Source: Stenopsyche tienmushanensis
Taxonomy: Eukaryota > Arthropoda > Insecta > Trichoptera > Stenopsychidae
Direction of reading: 5' to 3'
Assembly (NCBI GenBank): GCA_008973525.1
Contig: WACJ01000072.1
Span: 124,001 to 188,000, forward strand
DNA length: 64,000 nucleotides
Position 1 is the stretch's first letter, and every line of letters begins with the position of its first letter. Under the pieces are notes generated by a model that worked only from the letters and a program-made list of their open reading frames with translations, was not told the origin of the DNA and did not search any database. A program made the position numbers and the translations under genes. Positions 49,601-60,584 of this stretch are shown piece by piece.

Positions 49601-52600
49601 GTGATTGAGGTTATTGTTTCCTCTTGTTTGATAGAATCATCATCTTTGGTAACTTGTTGAATTATTTCTGTGACAGTAGTAACAGTACCTTGATCGTCAT
49701 TAGTGAATGTTTCTTGCACTGATGTAATTACTTGACTTTCATCTAAAGTAATCGTGTCGTTAGAACCCTCTCGTACTAATTCTTGTGGTGTGGCTTCAGT
49801 AACATCTTGAAGAGAAGTAGGAGGTAAATCTGTCGCAGGCGACTGTAATGGAGTTGTCTTCGGAGTGATACGAGGAGACTAAAAAAAGAAATAAGATAAT
49901 AAATCAATAATGTAAAACAAGTATATCTATTTTAAAGATGATTCTTAAACTTACTTTCTGTGATATTGGCTTATTTCCCCTGCGAGGTACTTGAGGTTTG
50001 TCCGATGTTGGTGTAGGAGGAGAAGGTTGAGTTGCAGCGGGTGATGTTTTTTTACCACTTAGTCCGGCTGAATGAACGCGAGGTAGTGGTGGTTTTTCAC
50101 CACTAACTCCTAAAGGTTTACCATCAACGCCAATACCTGCAATTGATTATATTTATATTGAAAATAAATTAAGGCATATATTATTACAAAAGCTTTAATG
50201 ATTGGATTAAAACCACTTACTGCCTTTGACATGAGGTGGTGTTGTAACACCAGTACCTGCAATTGAAGCTGGCCGGGGACGGCGAGGAGCTGCTCTTGGA
50301 CGTCTGTTAACTGTAATTACACCTGTAACTGATGAAGTCATTGCACCTCCGGTAGTCGATGCAGAAGACATGGAGCTTCCTGGCCTCGATGGACTACCAG
50401 GAGTTATTTCTCCCGAGCGAAGAGTAGATCCTACGCACACCATTAATAATGAGAAAAAAGAAGTTTTTTATAAAACATTCAAGTATGATTTATTTAAGAT
50501 TCAATTTAAAGTTAATGTTTACATTTAACTATATATGTATTTGAATGTTCTGAGAAAGTTCATGAGCGTTATTATGAATATATTAACAGAGTTGTCGTTA
50601 TTATTTACTTTTTTTAAAAATGGATATATTTACAAACATATTTCTAGGTGAAAATATGTGGCAAAAAGAGGTTTTTATGCAATGGGGATCTGATTATGAG
50701 TTAACATTTTTTTATATTTCACTTTACTTTTCAAATTCAATATACTATAATAATTTTTCCAAACATAAATTCCACAAAAATACAACTTGTACAAAATAAA
50801 GCTACATTGATATAAATATATATTTCACATTGAACTCTCATACAATAAAAAAAACTTATAATCAGGTCAACATATACATTACTGACAATTTACAAACATG
50901 CTGATTTTCTTTAATTTATCATCAATTATTGATTTAAATCAAAATTGCATCGATACAATTTTTTCACTTGATGTAAAATCTGTGAAGAAATTGACAAAAT
51001 GCATTTTATTTGGATATATAGATCCACGCTTAAATAAATATGGATTCAAATTCTGACTAGATTTTTTTTTATCAAGTTGGCAAATAATATACAGAGAAAG
51101 GGATGAAATATATAAGAAACATTAAGGATTAAAAGGAAAAGGTTTGTTATTTCTTCACCAAAGATCCTTTTCCCACCACCACAACTCTTTCCTGAAAAGC
51201 AAGCAAAAATTTAGGTGTTCCAGATATTCACTTACACAAAATCACATCCCCAAAATTTATATGTATAAGAACAGTCAAAAATGACAAGACAAAAAATATA
51301 TACATGAATAATTTTGTTTCTTAATGATGATGACTTTACTTTAATTAAAAGAGACTGATAAATGAAATATTCTTCAGACTCTCAATTGATAACGGGGATC
51401 CAGAAAATATACTATTTTTGTAATGACTAAGTAAATTAAATGGCTGTCTTCCATCGTGGAGGAACTTCTCGGGGAGTATCAATGCAGTTTCAGACCGGGC
51501 AGGTCCACTGTGGACCAATTATTTAATATGAGAATATTCTCGCAAAAAATGAGGGTACATGGTGTTGATTTCCACCGCATATTTATAGACTTTTGCAAGG
51601 CATACGACAGCATCAACTGGGAAAAACTTTGGAGGATCATGTTGGAGATGGGAATCCCGAGTAAGCTGAAGAGGCTGTTGAGAATGTGTGTGTCTAGATT
51701 TCTTAGAATAATTTGCTCCAACAGTGCCCTATCGGAGCCTTTCGAGGTGACGATGGGAGTCAAACAGGGGAATGCCCTCTCCCCATTATTTTTTAATATT
51801 GCATTAGAGGCAATTATGAAGGAGGCTGGCAGATCGGGACACGCAGATCCATGGATCCACTTACGTCTATTGACGGAGCTGCTGTTAATTTCAGCATGAA
51901 AATTAACTGTGATAAAACGAAATATATGATGGTATCGAGGGTGAATGCTGGGGGTTACACCAATCGTGAGTACCAACGGTGAACATATTGAAAGGGTAAA
52001 AAGTTCAAATACCTTGGATCCATCCTCACGGAGAAGAACTCAATGAAAAACGAAATAGTCTCTACCATTCAACACGGTAATCGGTGCTATCAGTGTAAAT
52101 ATAATAGGGAATAAATCACTATCGGCGAGAACAAAGATTAAAATTTATAAATCATTAATAATGCCGATAGTGGTTTACGGGGATGAAACATGGACCATGA
52201 TCATCCGCGACGCGATGCGTCTAGAGAGGTTCGAAAGAAAAATATTAAGAAAAGTTTTTAGACCCATTCAGGATGTACGACATGTACGGCGAGGCTTCAA
52301 TAACAAGCTTCGTCAGAACCAGCCGTCTACAGTAGGCAGACCATGAGACACGGATGCCGAGCCATTTTAGATTCGGAGCCGAATGGCTAATATTATCTTT
52401 ATAGATGTATTGCAACAATATTTAAATCGAAAAAAGAAATATTTTTTAAGAAGTATAGATAGATAGGTTGCGAATAGTTACATAGAAAATATAGAGTATG
52501 TTTAATGAGGCATATTATGTTATTTTCATTAAAAAAATAATAACCTTTCCTGGTTTCCCAAATAATTACCAATAAGAGCTGACTAAATATATAAATATCT

Positions 52601-55600
52601 GGAGATAAAAAGTGCAATATAGTCGCTTACCTTAATTAAAATTTTACCTGTGAAGAGCCCCTCACCTTCTAAAAGACTTATATAGCGAGTAGTGCTTTAA
52701 ATGTAATACATTGTGTTATTAACAGAGTAATAGTATTTTAAGTGATAGAAAATTATGAAAGTGCTGTTAAAGGGCTAAATAAGTGCAATTTTAGCAACAA
52801 TTAATTTGAAAAATTAACCAAAACCACTTAACGTAATAAAGTGGCAAAATAAAGAAAAGGAATTAGCACAGATTCTAAAAATAATTGGTTAGACAATTTT
52901 TTAAATGTATAGTTTGATAGTATTATAATTGCAAAAAAAGTGTAGGTGATATAAAATTAAAAGTCAATGAAATAAATATGGAAAAATGATTATTTTTTCG
53001 AAATAAAAAGTCTATCTTGACTAAATAAATATTTGATTAGCGGAAATAAATTTAAATAAAGAATTTTTCATATGTAATTCCATTTTTTTTATAAAGAAGA
53101 AATAGGAAAATCTAAATGTATTGTATCATTGAAATAGAAAAACACTTTTCCATTTACAAATATAAACACGTTGACGATGAAACAAAATAAACAGACGATA
53201 CAAAGCTCGGCAGACTGACCTGCTTGCGGAGTGACAGGCTTCAGATGCTTACGTGGTGGTGGCGACGGAACGGCAGTAGAGCCAGCTGCGAGATTTCCCA
53301 TGGAGCGATGTGATGCAGCCGCAGCTAAATTACCCATGGAACGATGACGTGGAGGACGAGTAGGGGGAGATAATTGATTGGAAGGAGGAGGTGGAGGTGG
53401 TGCTAGAGGCCTAGGCCTACGCGGCTGCGCCAATTGGTCCAGTCGCGACATAGAGTAGGCCCTACCTGGTGGGCGGGGAGTGGAACTACCACGCGAAACT
53501 CCATCCCTCGAAGCTGGAACCGTCGGTACCAAATCTGTTCTGCGTCGAGCAACTCTCGACCATGGCATTGCGTCTCCACCATTATCTTCTATAAATAAAA
53601 TTGAATTCGAGATTATTAAGGATAAAGCAATGACTTGAATGAATTTGGTTTGTAATGTTACAATTTTAATTAAGGCAAATTATATAACGATAGGGAGATT
53701 TATACTCTAATAAATTTTTAAATGACCTAAACCATAAAGCATTTCTTTGATAAATTTAAGTGTTTGCATTTACAGAGTGTATTTTTTAAATTACCTTCTT
53801 CTAGAAGCAAAGAAATACAATCGATAAGTAATTTCGAAAAGCTAATATATTTTCCATTTAATTAAGATATACGTGTGTTAATCAGAAATAGATGTCAGAA
53901 TAAAATGATTGGTGCGTACTTTTGTGCAGCTGTACAGTGAATGTGTGCTATTGAATACTTCAAATAAGCAGCAAATTAAATCATAAGTTTTGCTGCTTAT
54001 AATAACATCAATTAATACTAGAGATCACACCATCACCGCGAATAAAATAGATAATAAAGGTAACATGGATCATTTTGAAAATCATTTGAATAACGCAAAT
54101 AGATACTGGATAATAATAAATTCCGACTATTTTTTGCATGTTAGAATATATCAAAACAAACTGGCATTTTTGTTAATTTTTACAACATGCATAAAAATAT
54201 TTTGTATATATAATATGTTATGTAAAGCATACTGAAAATATGCAAAAGTCATTGATATAATAATCTGGAATTTAACACATATTGACAAATTATGGTTATA
54301 GATAAATGGTTATTAAAATTCATAAACAACATCAAGTTTTAATGGTTAATATTCAATCAAAACTAACCAAATATTCAACTATAAATTAGTTGCGATGACA
54401 GCACATGTAGTTTTTAAATAATGTAATTCTAAAAACACTACGGAAAATTATTTATTTATAATAAATCCTTCCATTCAATAGTCCTTCTGTTAATTGGTTT
54501 TCTTGAAAACATTACAAATATAATATCCTTACTATAATACTTAATCTGAATCGTTCCATATTCAAAAGAACATATTCAAGCGTATATCTGTTATTTATAT
54601 TGATTTACTCATTTTTGTAATGTTTTGGCACGATTCAGATTTAATAATTAAATACATACTCGTGTTTTGACATTTGTACAAATAAAATGGTAAAATATAA
54701 ATGATGGGATGTTTTTTTCTGTGAAAAAACGTGCATAATAATGAAAGGCTAGTGTTTTTCCATTGGTATGTAATTTGTATTGTTATAAAATAAATTGGAT
54801 TATGAAGATGATTTAAGAAATTTGATATTCTACTATTAAAACATATTTTATAATCAATATTGAATATCTCAACATTTTGCTGTCCAAATATTTTTGCACA
54901 TAAAAGAAAAACAAATTCGTTCTTAATATTCTACAACCCGATAAGAGTTTATAGATATGAAAATATAGACAAAAGATTGAGAATATTAGAAATATAGATT
55001 TTCATGCTTAAATAGAATCAAACCGCTGAAATAATAAATGCAGTAGAAAAAATAGAAGCACAGGCAACATGATTCAGCGATAAATAAAATGGCAGATAAT
55101 ATTTTATTATGCATTATTGCTCATAAGTAATCACAAATATTTTTTATAGAAATTAATTTAAAAAATATTTAAAAAGGAAAATAATAATTTAAAAAAAAAT
55201 GTTGTGATTTATAAGAGCACGCAATTTATGATAAAAAATTATCCGCGGAACACAAGAATCAACAGCCTGAAATCCCACGGATGCAACGAACTAATAAAAC
55301 AGTCCCTTGTGGATTAACAGCCCTCACCCTGATTCCCCATCAGATGAGGATATATAGATGATGGACGAGGAGTCGTGTCTGGTGCACCAAACTCTTGCCA
55401 GTGGAATACTTCATACATGGACGTAGACACACGAAAATCTGTAATGATGTGTCACAATACCGATTGCGACGATTTTTGGGTATGTGACAGACATTGATTA
55501 TAAAACTCATAAATCAAAGCCATTCACTGCATACATACAAGGCAACTATGAAAAATGAACTAAAATCTTTTCAGGAGGAAAACTTTACTTCTTGTCAATA

Positions 55601-58600
55601 CTCGTATATTCTATATTAACCTTTTCACATTGAAATTATTCAATGTCAATTTTTTACGATAAACATTCAAAGAAAAATAAAAAAAGTTTAAGATGAAAAA
55701 TAGTACAAGAAAAACCGTGCAAATAATCTAACAATGCTCTAATAATTATTCTACAAAATAATTCTTAAAACATCAATGTGACAAGGCTAACGATGCTGAT
55801 TTGGAAAAGAAACCAAAGAATAAGTATCAGTGATAAAGATGTCCAAATAATAATATTAAATATCCATGGAAATGTCCATAGAGTTGAATTCAGAAAAGCT
55901 AAATAGAAAACATAAAAGAACATTTAAATAATGTGTGATTGTTTTCATGAAATTGAAAATGAGAAAATTTGTATTTAACACGTGGGAAAAACAGCAGCGT
56001 TTGGTGATTGGTAAACAATGACCGTATGTACTTAAGATAGATGTTTAAAAAAAAAAATGTCTGTACCATCTCCGGGCTGTCTATCAAGACCGCTTGCAGA
56101 AGTGGCTCTCTTCTTATTCGGGTCCAACTCTCGTTCGGATGAACGTCTAGATAAGGGCAACGCTGCAAACATCACGTTGGATGTAGAAGTAGCCCTGAAA
56201 AATTAATAAAACAGTATTATAATACGATAGTATCACATGAAAATATATCACTTTAACACTATTGCTTTATTACTAATTAATTTAAGTTTCCTGAAATGCG
56301 AAACACACGGTAACGCATTGATAATAACAACCAAAAAGAAGTGATTTAAAAGCCAACAGTTATTCAAAATTACATAAAAAATATGAGAGGAGTAGACACG
56401 GCCAATTAACTGGTAACATCATATTGTTTTATGCATAAGTTATTGAAATAGTGGAGGAGACTTTTTTGTGTCTAGAAACCTCAATTGTGAATGCATACAT
56501 TATATGAGATAAAAAAGAAGGACGAAAACCTCAGAGTCATATATAATTTCACCAAATGTTGATGCAAATTATCGGAAATTTTGGTGCAGCCAAAAAGACA
56601 GATACCGAGCGTAGATCGACGACCGATGACGAGGAATGATTGAATAGAAATCCCCATTTTATATATGATTCTACAAACTACAAAGATTATATGGTGTGTT
56701 CGCATTGTAATATTCCAGGAAAAAGAAGACGGACATTGTTATATTGCGATACTTGCGGGAAAAAGCTCGACTTCCACCCTAGAGATTGCTTTAAATAATA
56801 CCACAATCGCGTAATTTTAAGTATTCATTTTTGTAAATTAGTATTGAATATATCAACAAATGTCATTCGTACTAAATACATTTTTTATCGCTTTAATATA
56901 CAGATTAAAATGATTAACCAATGATATAATTACCTACGATGTCCCCAGAAGGTACCTCCTGTATCTGCAGGTTCTAACATTCGTGGTGTAGAGGAACCGA
57001 AAGCAAAAACGCCCGCATTTCCATTGCCTTTTCTTCGGCCTTCCAAACGCGCCTCTCGCTCTTCGTTTCTTCTCAAGATTGCCTCACGGCGTTCACGTTC
57101 AGCTTCCCAAATAGCGCGTTTGCGTTCCTCTACCTGAAACGTCGATTGAAAAGAGATTGAATTATATTACATTCAATAAATGATATGTTTTCAGTATGAA
57201 TATTGCTGTAAATTACATTATTTACCTGTTGACGACGGTCTGTATCCCTGAGTCGCATCTCGTCGATGCGTTTGCGACGTTCTTCCTCCTTTTGTTGCCG
57301 GAACCGTTGAGCTGCAAGCGCTTGTTCGCGCAGTTCTTCCAGCTTGCGTTGTCGCTCGCTCTGCTGCCGCTCACGGGCCTGTCGTACGCGCTCCTCCCGT
57401 TCACGTTCGCGTTCACGCGATAGTCCTCCGGATCCATCGCGCGGTGCTCCTGTTACATGAAAAAATAATCGTCAATTTTATGCACAACATTTACAATCTA
57501 AAGAACACGCAACAAAAAGAACACCATTTTCAGTTCTGCACCTGTTTTTGATCACATATTAAAAGACGTATAAATTGGATAAAATATAAAAAGAAACTTA
57601 AATTTTCAGATCTTTTTTAGGAAACAATTTGTATTGATTGATTTTCATGCAGGGGTTTAGTTATGAAACACATTTAAATTGATTCTAATATAAGACTATT
57701 ATGTGGAAGTAGATTAAAATTTACAATCCAATTTTTACCGATTGAATAAAAACATATAGTGAACATGGACAGTTTGAAATATTGTTAATAAACGACAAAA
57801 ATCACAATGTTAATAACGTTTACACATATAACGACAGATTTATTATATCTTCATTTTATTTCAACGACAAAACTGATTTATTGGGACAAACATAAAAATG
57901 ACAAAAATTAAAAAAGAATGGGAGTTTACCTTTGAAAGTTTGATAATCTAATATTATAAATTCTAAATATACAGTCGCTTAGTCAAAAAATTGAAAAAAA
58001 CGTTCTGAACGAGTTCCGAACGCTTTTTTCATATTTTTCTACGCGACATCATGAAATGTTTTGGTGGTTTATCCTATCGAGAAGCACGATATGAATGATA
58101 TTCCTGTAATGGTACCCGCAAAATAAAGATGACAATACAAGATAAAAAGAAGCACATATGGGCATCATCGATGGTATGCATCTAACGATGATCAGTTCGT
58201 AAAAGCACCATGCGAATGCATATGGACGAAGAGTTAGAAGCCTGTCAACCAGGGCGGTAGTATGATGGATTGTTGTTATAAACCTGGATCAGAAGAATCG
58301 TCGTCTTGGATGTCCGGCAGTGGCTCATGCGGCAGATGCTGGTGGCCGCCTGCTGATGTTGATCAATCAGTCATGACAATGGAATGGGAAAAAACAATAA
58401 TAATTAAGAAAAAATGCAAATGTTCCTGTTATTATTTTTTTTTTAATAATCAATTGTGAATTGCAGATGGTGGCGATTTCCATGATGTAGTGTTAATGTC
58501 TTCTTGTTATAAACATGTAAGATTTGCATCCGGATATGACGGCATGATTTTAGCTTTCGACTTGGCTGTGATTAGAGAAAATGTGGAGCTCTGCTATGTA

Positions 58601-59754
58601 TTAAAATCATAATATGTTATCTCAAAAATGTAAGATTAGTTTTGAATTTGTAATGAAGATGTCTCTTTTAGTTGGCGTTAAATATTTAGCGGCAAGTGAA
58701 ACAGTTTAATAATTAAGTAATTAAGTATTTCACTCAAAATAGTGAAATGTACGTTTTTTAAAAGGGGAAATCATTGATAAACTTGATTATAATTAATACT
58801 TACAGCACATGACATTATAATTGTGATGATGTGATAATTTTGTATCAATTTTTTTGATGAAAAATAAAATAAATGGATATATATTCGTAGATGAGTGGAA
58901 TTGAAAGGATTAAAATAAAGAATAATTAATATTGCGTGAAAAGTCATGACACGCAAACGTACAGTTTATAATTAATAACATAGAAATATGCACATACGAA
59001 AATAGTTTAAAAAAACGCTATGATATGAGATTAATTAATAAGATTTGCCTGAATAATGAAAATGTATTAATATTATATATATTCAAACGAAAGAAAAACC
59101 TCTGCGTTATTATTTTTCGGGATAGAAAAATGAATCCCGTCCGTATGAGGAAAAAATGAGGTCGTTATTTCGAGGGCATGTTGATATCGATTCACACACA
59201 GGTTAGTGGTTAAAGTGGTCAGCCTAAATCCAAATTTGAATAGACTATTTGAATACGATTAGAGACTCGATCGGTTAGAGTGGGTTATTTGGGTGCGAGC
59301 AGAAATGTTAGCTTTGATACTCAACGACTATAATCTGAGGCAATCAAAATAGAAAGTTAGATAGTTACACTCTGATAAAACAATCTGATCGAGTTGGACG
59401 AGTTCGCAATTGTGTTAAAATATCAACGGCATAATTTAAATGACAAGCTGTTAAAAGTGATAAAAGTTGTAGTCGTGAAATTCGAATGCATAAATTTGTT
59501 AATTGGAAAGTGTCGAGATGCTTTCTAAGCTTATCTTTTAAGCCCGCATCATAGAATAACGTCCTCGTCGATCGGGGGGTTAAATCGATAATTTCATGCG
59601 ATTTTATACGATTTTTAACGTGTACTGGTCACTCAAAATCCATGCTTAAAAAAGAGCAATGACTACTCTTTTTACCTGAATCGTAATCGTTATAGTCGAG
59701 ATCGAACTCTGGATCTTGGCCTATATAAGCGAACCAGTGCAGGGTGTGGCCCAT
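43347..59754 (-). CDS. ens: Ensconsin/MAP7 microtubule-associated protein, 16-exon gene model
   Basis: This gene encodes the insect MAP7-family protein. Known members bind along microtubules through an N-terminal coiled coil and recruit and activate kinesin-1 through a C-terminal one. Sixteen coding exons, all with GT-AG borders, join in phase into about 1137 residues. In order they are: an acidic N-terminus; a basic, Arg/Glu-rich coiled coil (about 58-145); VFAFGSSTPRMLEPADTGG and WGHRRATSTSNVMF, hallmarks of insect ensconsins; a Ser/Pro-rich linker (about 190-525); an acidic Thr/Ser/Glu-rich stretch (525-707); the MAP7 coiled coil (about 712-871); and an Asn/Ser/Gln-rich tail. The start chosen is the ATG at 59,754 in a CCATGG context. 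An upstream in-frame start via an earlier exon is possible, because the exon has an acceptor at 59,775. Joins were made by eye from splice sites and phase, without transcripts. Confidence 0.9.
43675..47860 (-). other. ens intron 15, or 3' UTR of a shorter isoform
   Basis: About 4.2 kb, AT-rich, with none of the transposon families of the left region. If the donor after exon 15 is not used, a TAA follows one codon later (47,859-47,857) and this stretch would be 3' untranslated sequence. Confidence 0.5.
47861..48333 (-). CDS. ens: ens exon 15 (acidic/Asn-rich tail)
   Basis: The acceptor ..TTATTAG is followed by GAT-GAT-GAT; the donor is ACAGT/GTAAGT. It encodes DDDKSPSDETKGLEDAEPKS through ..NQFNTLALDNT. 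The first part is charged, the second rich in Asn, Ser and Gln, so it is probably disordered. Length 473 nt, starting in phase 0 and leaving two bases. Confidence 0.85.
48429..48647 (-). CDS. ens: ens exon 14 (MAP7 domain, part 3)
   Basis: 219 nt in phase 0. It encodes a continuous charged helix, EAQKRAEDEARAKEEEARAK through ..RRKRVEAIMLRTRKANQKK. The final VEAIM.RTR element is the conserved close of the Pfam MAP7 domain, which in known members is the kinesin-1 contact region. Donor AAG/GTTCAT. Confidence 0.92.
48724..48862 (-). CDS. ens: ens exon 13 (MAP7 domain, part 2)
   Basis: 139 nt. The acceptor TTATAG precedes ATTAGAG; the donor is TTG/GTAAAT. It reads LEQEAAEEAERQRQEEERQR then RLEEETIRLSQLQRQAEEER, a heptad-rich coiled coil. 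It joins exon 12 through a split arginine codon (AG+A). Confidence 0.92.
48936..49056 (-). CDS. ens: ens exon 12 (MAP7 domain, start)
   Basis: 121 nt. The acceptor AATAG precedes GTTCTATGATG; the donor is TTAAG/GTATAA. It encodes SMMARKGIIATEEEAKAALA then ERRRLAREEAERQAEKER. The G..T.EEA...LAE.RRLAREQ-type opening is typical of MAP7 domains. Confidence 0.92.
49219..49230 (-). CDS. ens: ens exon 11, candidate 12-nt microexon
   Basis: Twelve bases, GATTAACTGCTG, lie between an acceptor (..TTCTTATCAAG) and a donor (GTAAAA). They enter and leave in phase 1, adding Gly-Leu-Thr-Ala without disturbing the frame. The join gives ..GIDMT-GLTA-GSMMARKG. Skipping would also stay in frame. Confidence 0.55.
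49329..49878 (-). CDS. ens: ens exon 10 (acidic Thr/Ser-rich linker)
   Basis: 550 nt, the longest coding exon. The acceptor ..TTTTTTTAG precedes TCT-CCT-CGT. It opens SPRITPKTTPLQSPATDLPP and continues with many Thr, Val, Glu and Asp residues (TVTTVTEIIQQVTKDDDS, SDPLDGIDMT at the end). No folded domain is apparent. Proline-directed SP/TP sites suggest phosphorylation, which is inference. Donor ACAG/GTATAA. Confidence 0.88.
49955..50136 (-). CDS. ens: ens exon 9 (Pro/Ser-rich linker)
   Basis: 182 nt. The acceptor TTGCAG precedes GTATTGG; the donor is CAGAAA/GTAAGT. It encodes SIGVDGKPLGVSGEKPPLPR then HSAGLSGKKTSPAATQPSPP and ends RRGNKPISQK. It is basic and proline-rich and probably disordered. 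Confidence 0.88.
50221..50430 (-). CDS. ens: ens exon 8 (Ser/Thr/Arg-rich linker)
   Basis: 210 nt, phase 1 to phase 1, so it could be skipped in frame. The acceptor TGCGTAG precedes GATCTAC; the donor is GGCA/GTAAGT. It encodes STLRSGEITPGSPSRPGSSM, then a Ser/Thr/Gly stretch and VNRRPRAAPRRPRPASIAG. Confidence 0.88.
51441..52400 (+). pseudogene. RTE-like LINE reverse transcriptase, dead copy
   Basis: The plus-strand frame 51,456-51,899 reads FRPGRSTVDQLFNMR, then FIDFCKAYDSINWEKLW (motif A with its Asp) and VKQGNALSPLFFNIALEAIM (motif B), as in RTE-like non-LTR reverse transcriptases. Directly after it the sequence jumps to SMKINCDKTKYMM in another frame, so the YADD catalytic motif is deleted. 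Later scraps, MPIVVYGDETWT and ERKILRKVFRPIQD (52,161-52,280), are the usual C-terminal part. There are several frameshifts. It lies antisense inside intron 7 of the ensconsin gene. Family assignment is from memory of conserved motifs. Confidence 0.88.
53220..53588 (-). CDS. ens: ens exon 7 (Pro/Arg-rich with SMGNLAA repeat)
   Basis: 369 nt, phase 1 to phase 1. The acceptor TTTATAG precedes AAGATAATGG; the donor is AAGCAG/GTCAGT. It encodes EDNGGDAMPWSRVARRRTDL, a polyproline run near LAPPPPPP, and two copies of HRSMGNLAA in succession, then PPPRKHLKPVTPQAG. It is basic and probably disordered. Confidence 0.88.
55328..55438 (-). CDS. ens: ens exon 6, candidate cassette exon
   Basis: 111 nt (37 codons). 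It has an acceptor (CATTACAG) and a donor (AATCAGG/GTGAGG) and is open only in the expected frame: DFRVSTSMYEVFHWQEFGAP then DTTPRPSSIYPHLMGNQ. It starts and ends in phase 1, fitting exactly between exons 5 and 7, so inclusion or skipping both keep the frame. It is in no long open frame of its own. Confidence 0.65.
56067..56194 (-). CDS. ens: ens exon 5 (ensconsin signature)
   Basis: 128 nt. The acceptor TTTTTTCAG precedes GGCTACT; the donor is GATG/GTACAG. Joined to exon 4 it gives GHRRATSTSNVMF, then LSRRSSERELDPNKKRATSA and GLDRQPGD. These RATSTSN and RRSSERELD words are characteristic of insect ensconsins. Confidence 0.92.
56934..57133 (-). CDS. ens: ens exon 4 (end of microtubule-binding coiled coil)
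   Basis: 200 nt, entered in phase 0. It reads VEERKRAIWEAERERREAIL, RRNEEREARLEGRRKGNGNA and GVFAFGSSTPRMLEPADTGG, ending FWGHR with a split Arg codon. The highly basic helix fits microtubule binding. Acceptor TTTCAG, donor CGTAG/GTAATT. Confidence 0.93.
57226..57449 (-). CDS. ens: ens exon 3 (microtubule-binding coiled coil)
   Basis: 224 nt. The acceptor GTAACAG precedes GAGCACC; the donor is CAACAG/GTAAAT. In the frame fixed by both neighbours it reads APRDGSGGLSREREREREER, then VRQARERQQSERQRKLEELR and EQALAAQRFRQQKEEERRKR. This is the start of the basic coiled coil. A competing open frame on the same strand beginning MDPEDY is a shadow. Confidence 0.93.
58284..58352 (-). CDS. ens: ens exon 2 (acidic, NAGNAG acceptor)
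   Basis: 69 nt encoding GGHQHLPHEPLPDIQDDDSS then DP. The acceptor is CATCAGCAG, so a second AG three bases on (exon start 58,349) would drop one codon. Donor CCAG/GTTTAT. The phase fits exons 1 and 3. Confidence 0.8.
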
Positions 59755-59774
59755 GGATCTTGGCCTTTCACGCC
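59676..59774 (-). CDS. ens: ens exon 1 of the model, with likely start ATG
   Basis: The exon runs from an acceptor-like ATATGCAG (59,778-59,775) to the donor TCAG/GTAAAA. The first ATG (59,754, CCATGG) gives MGHTLHWFAYIGQDPEFDLD then YNDYDS, acidic and Tyr-rich. The phase fits exon 2. If the acceptor is used, 20 noncoding or in-frame coding bases (GRERPRS) precede the ATG and the real first exon lies further upstream. Confidence 0.65.
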
Positions 59775-59931
59775 CTGCATATTCAGGCAACACATTATAC
59801 AAAAATATCATTTGATCATCTCATTCGGATGCTAAAAATAATGCATATTATCGCGAATTTCATCTGGGCCGGATTTGGCCCAAAATCCACACGAGCCAAA
59901 ATTCCGAGAGTGGGAAGATCCCAAATAGCAA

Positions 59932-60177
59932 TTAGACAAATACGAAAGCTGGCAAGAGTTTTGCAAAAATCTCTACATCGTTTGACATTTTATGAAAGCT
60001 CTCGGGGTCGTTGCATTCGAGGAGCTTTTTGACGTATAGCCGTATCATCCCTTTGGCGACAAACAATGGGGATGGCGTCATATCACAAAGTATTTTGGCA
60101 TATGACATATTATAACTAGAATTTGAATAAATACATATTTTCTTATTTGGATATACTGATCTTTTTTTTGCATGCAT
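59932..60177 (-). other. Unrecognised 81-codon open frame upstream of ens
   Basis: The minus frame contains KGMIRLYVKKLLECNDPESF then HKMSNDVEIFAKLLPAFVFV and a stop. The composition looks protein-like, but no family is recognised and no splice partners were found. It may be a decayed coding fragment or chance. Confidence 0.2.
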
Positions 60178-60437
60178 CGCTAGTCATTCGCTTGTCAATT
60201 ACTTCAAATAGATCAGATAGCATCAGCAATTGCAGATATAAACATTAATTCACCGTATTGATGTATATGGATCATGATGCACATGAGGCTATGAAAGTGT
60301 TAAGGTGCAAATATCCAGCTGTAGATATAAATGCAAATAATCATATTTAACGAATATCACGTACGCCATAAGATCGACCATATAAAATGATTATCATTTT
60401 AAATTTATATTGCAGTAAAAAACATGATTGCACATAA

Positions 60438-60483
60438 TTAAAATGATTCAGCTGAAAGAATACTTTCAGCTGAATCATTTTAA
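60438..60483. repeat. Perfect 21-bp hairpin
   Basis: The arm at 60,438-60,458 (ending GATTCAGCTGAAAG) is followed by a 4-base loop AATA and its exact reverse complement at 60,463-60,483. It lies about 700 bp upstream of ens exon 1. No target duplication was found. Confidence 0.9.
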
Positions 60484-60584
60484 GTAGCTTCAAATGAATG
60501 CCAGTGAAGCGCTTGCATCTGGGTCGCAAATCTGATTAATCTCAGTTAAAGAAATATATATATATATACATTTAATTGGGTTAT

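Noticed and set aside
57222..57437. 71-codon open frame on the minus strand starting MDPEDY
   Set aside because: It is a different frame of ens exon 3; the splice phases of both neighbours require the Arg/Glu-rich frame.
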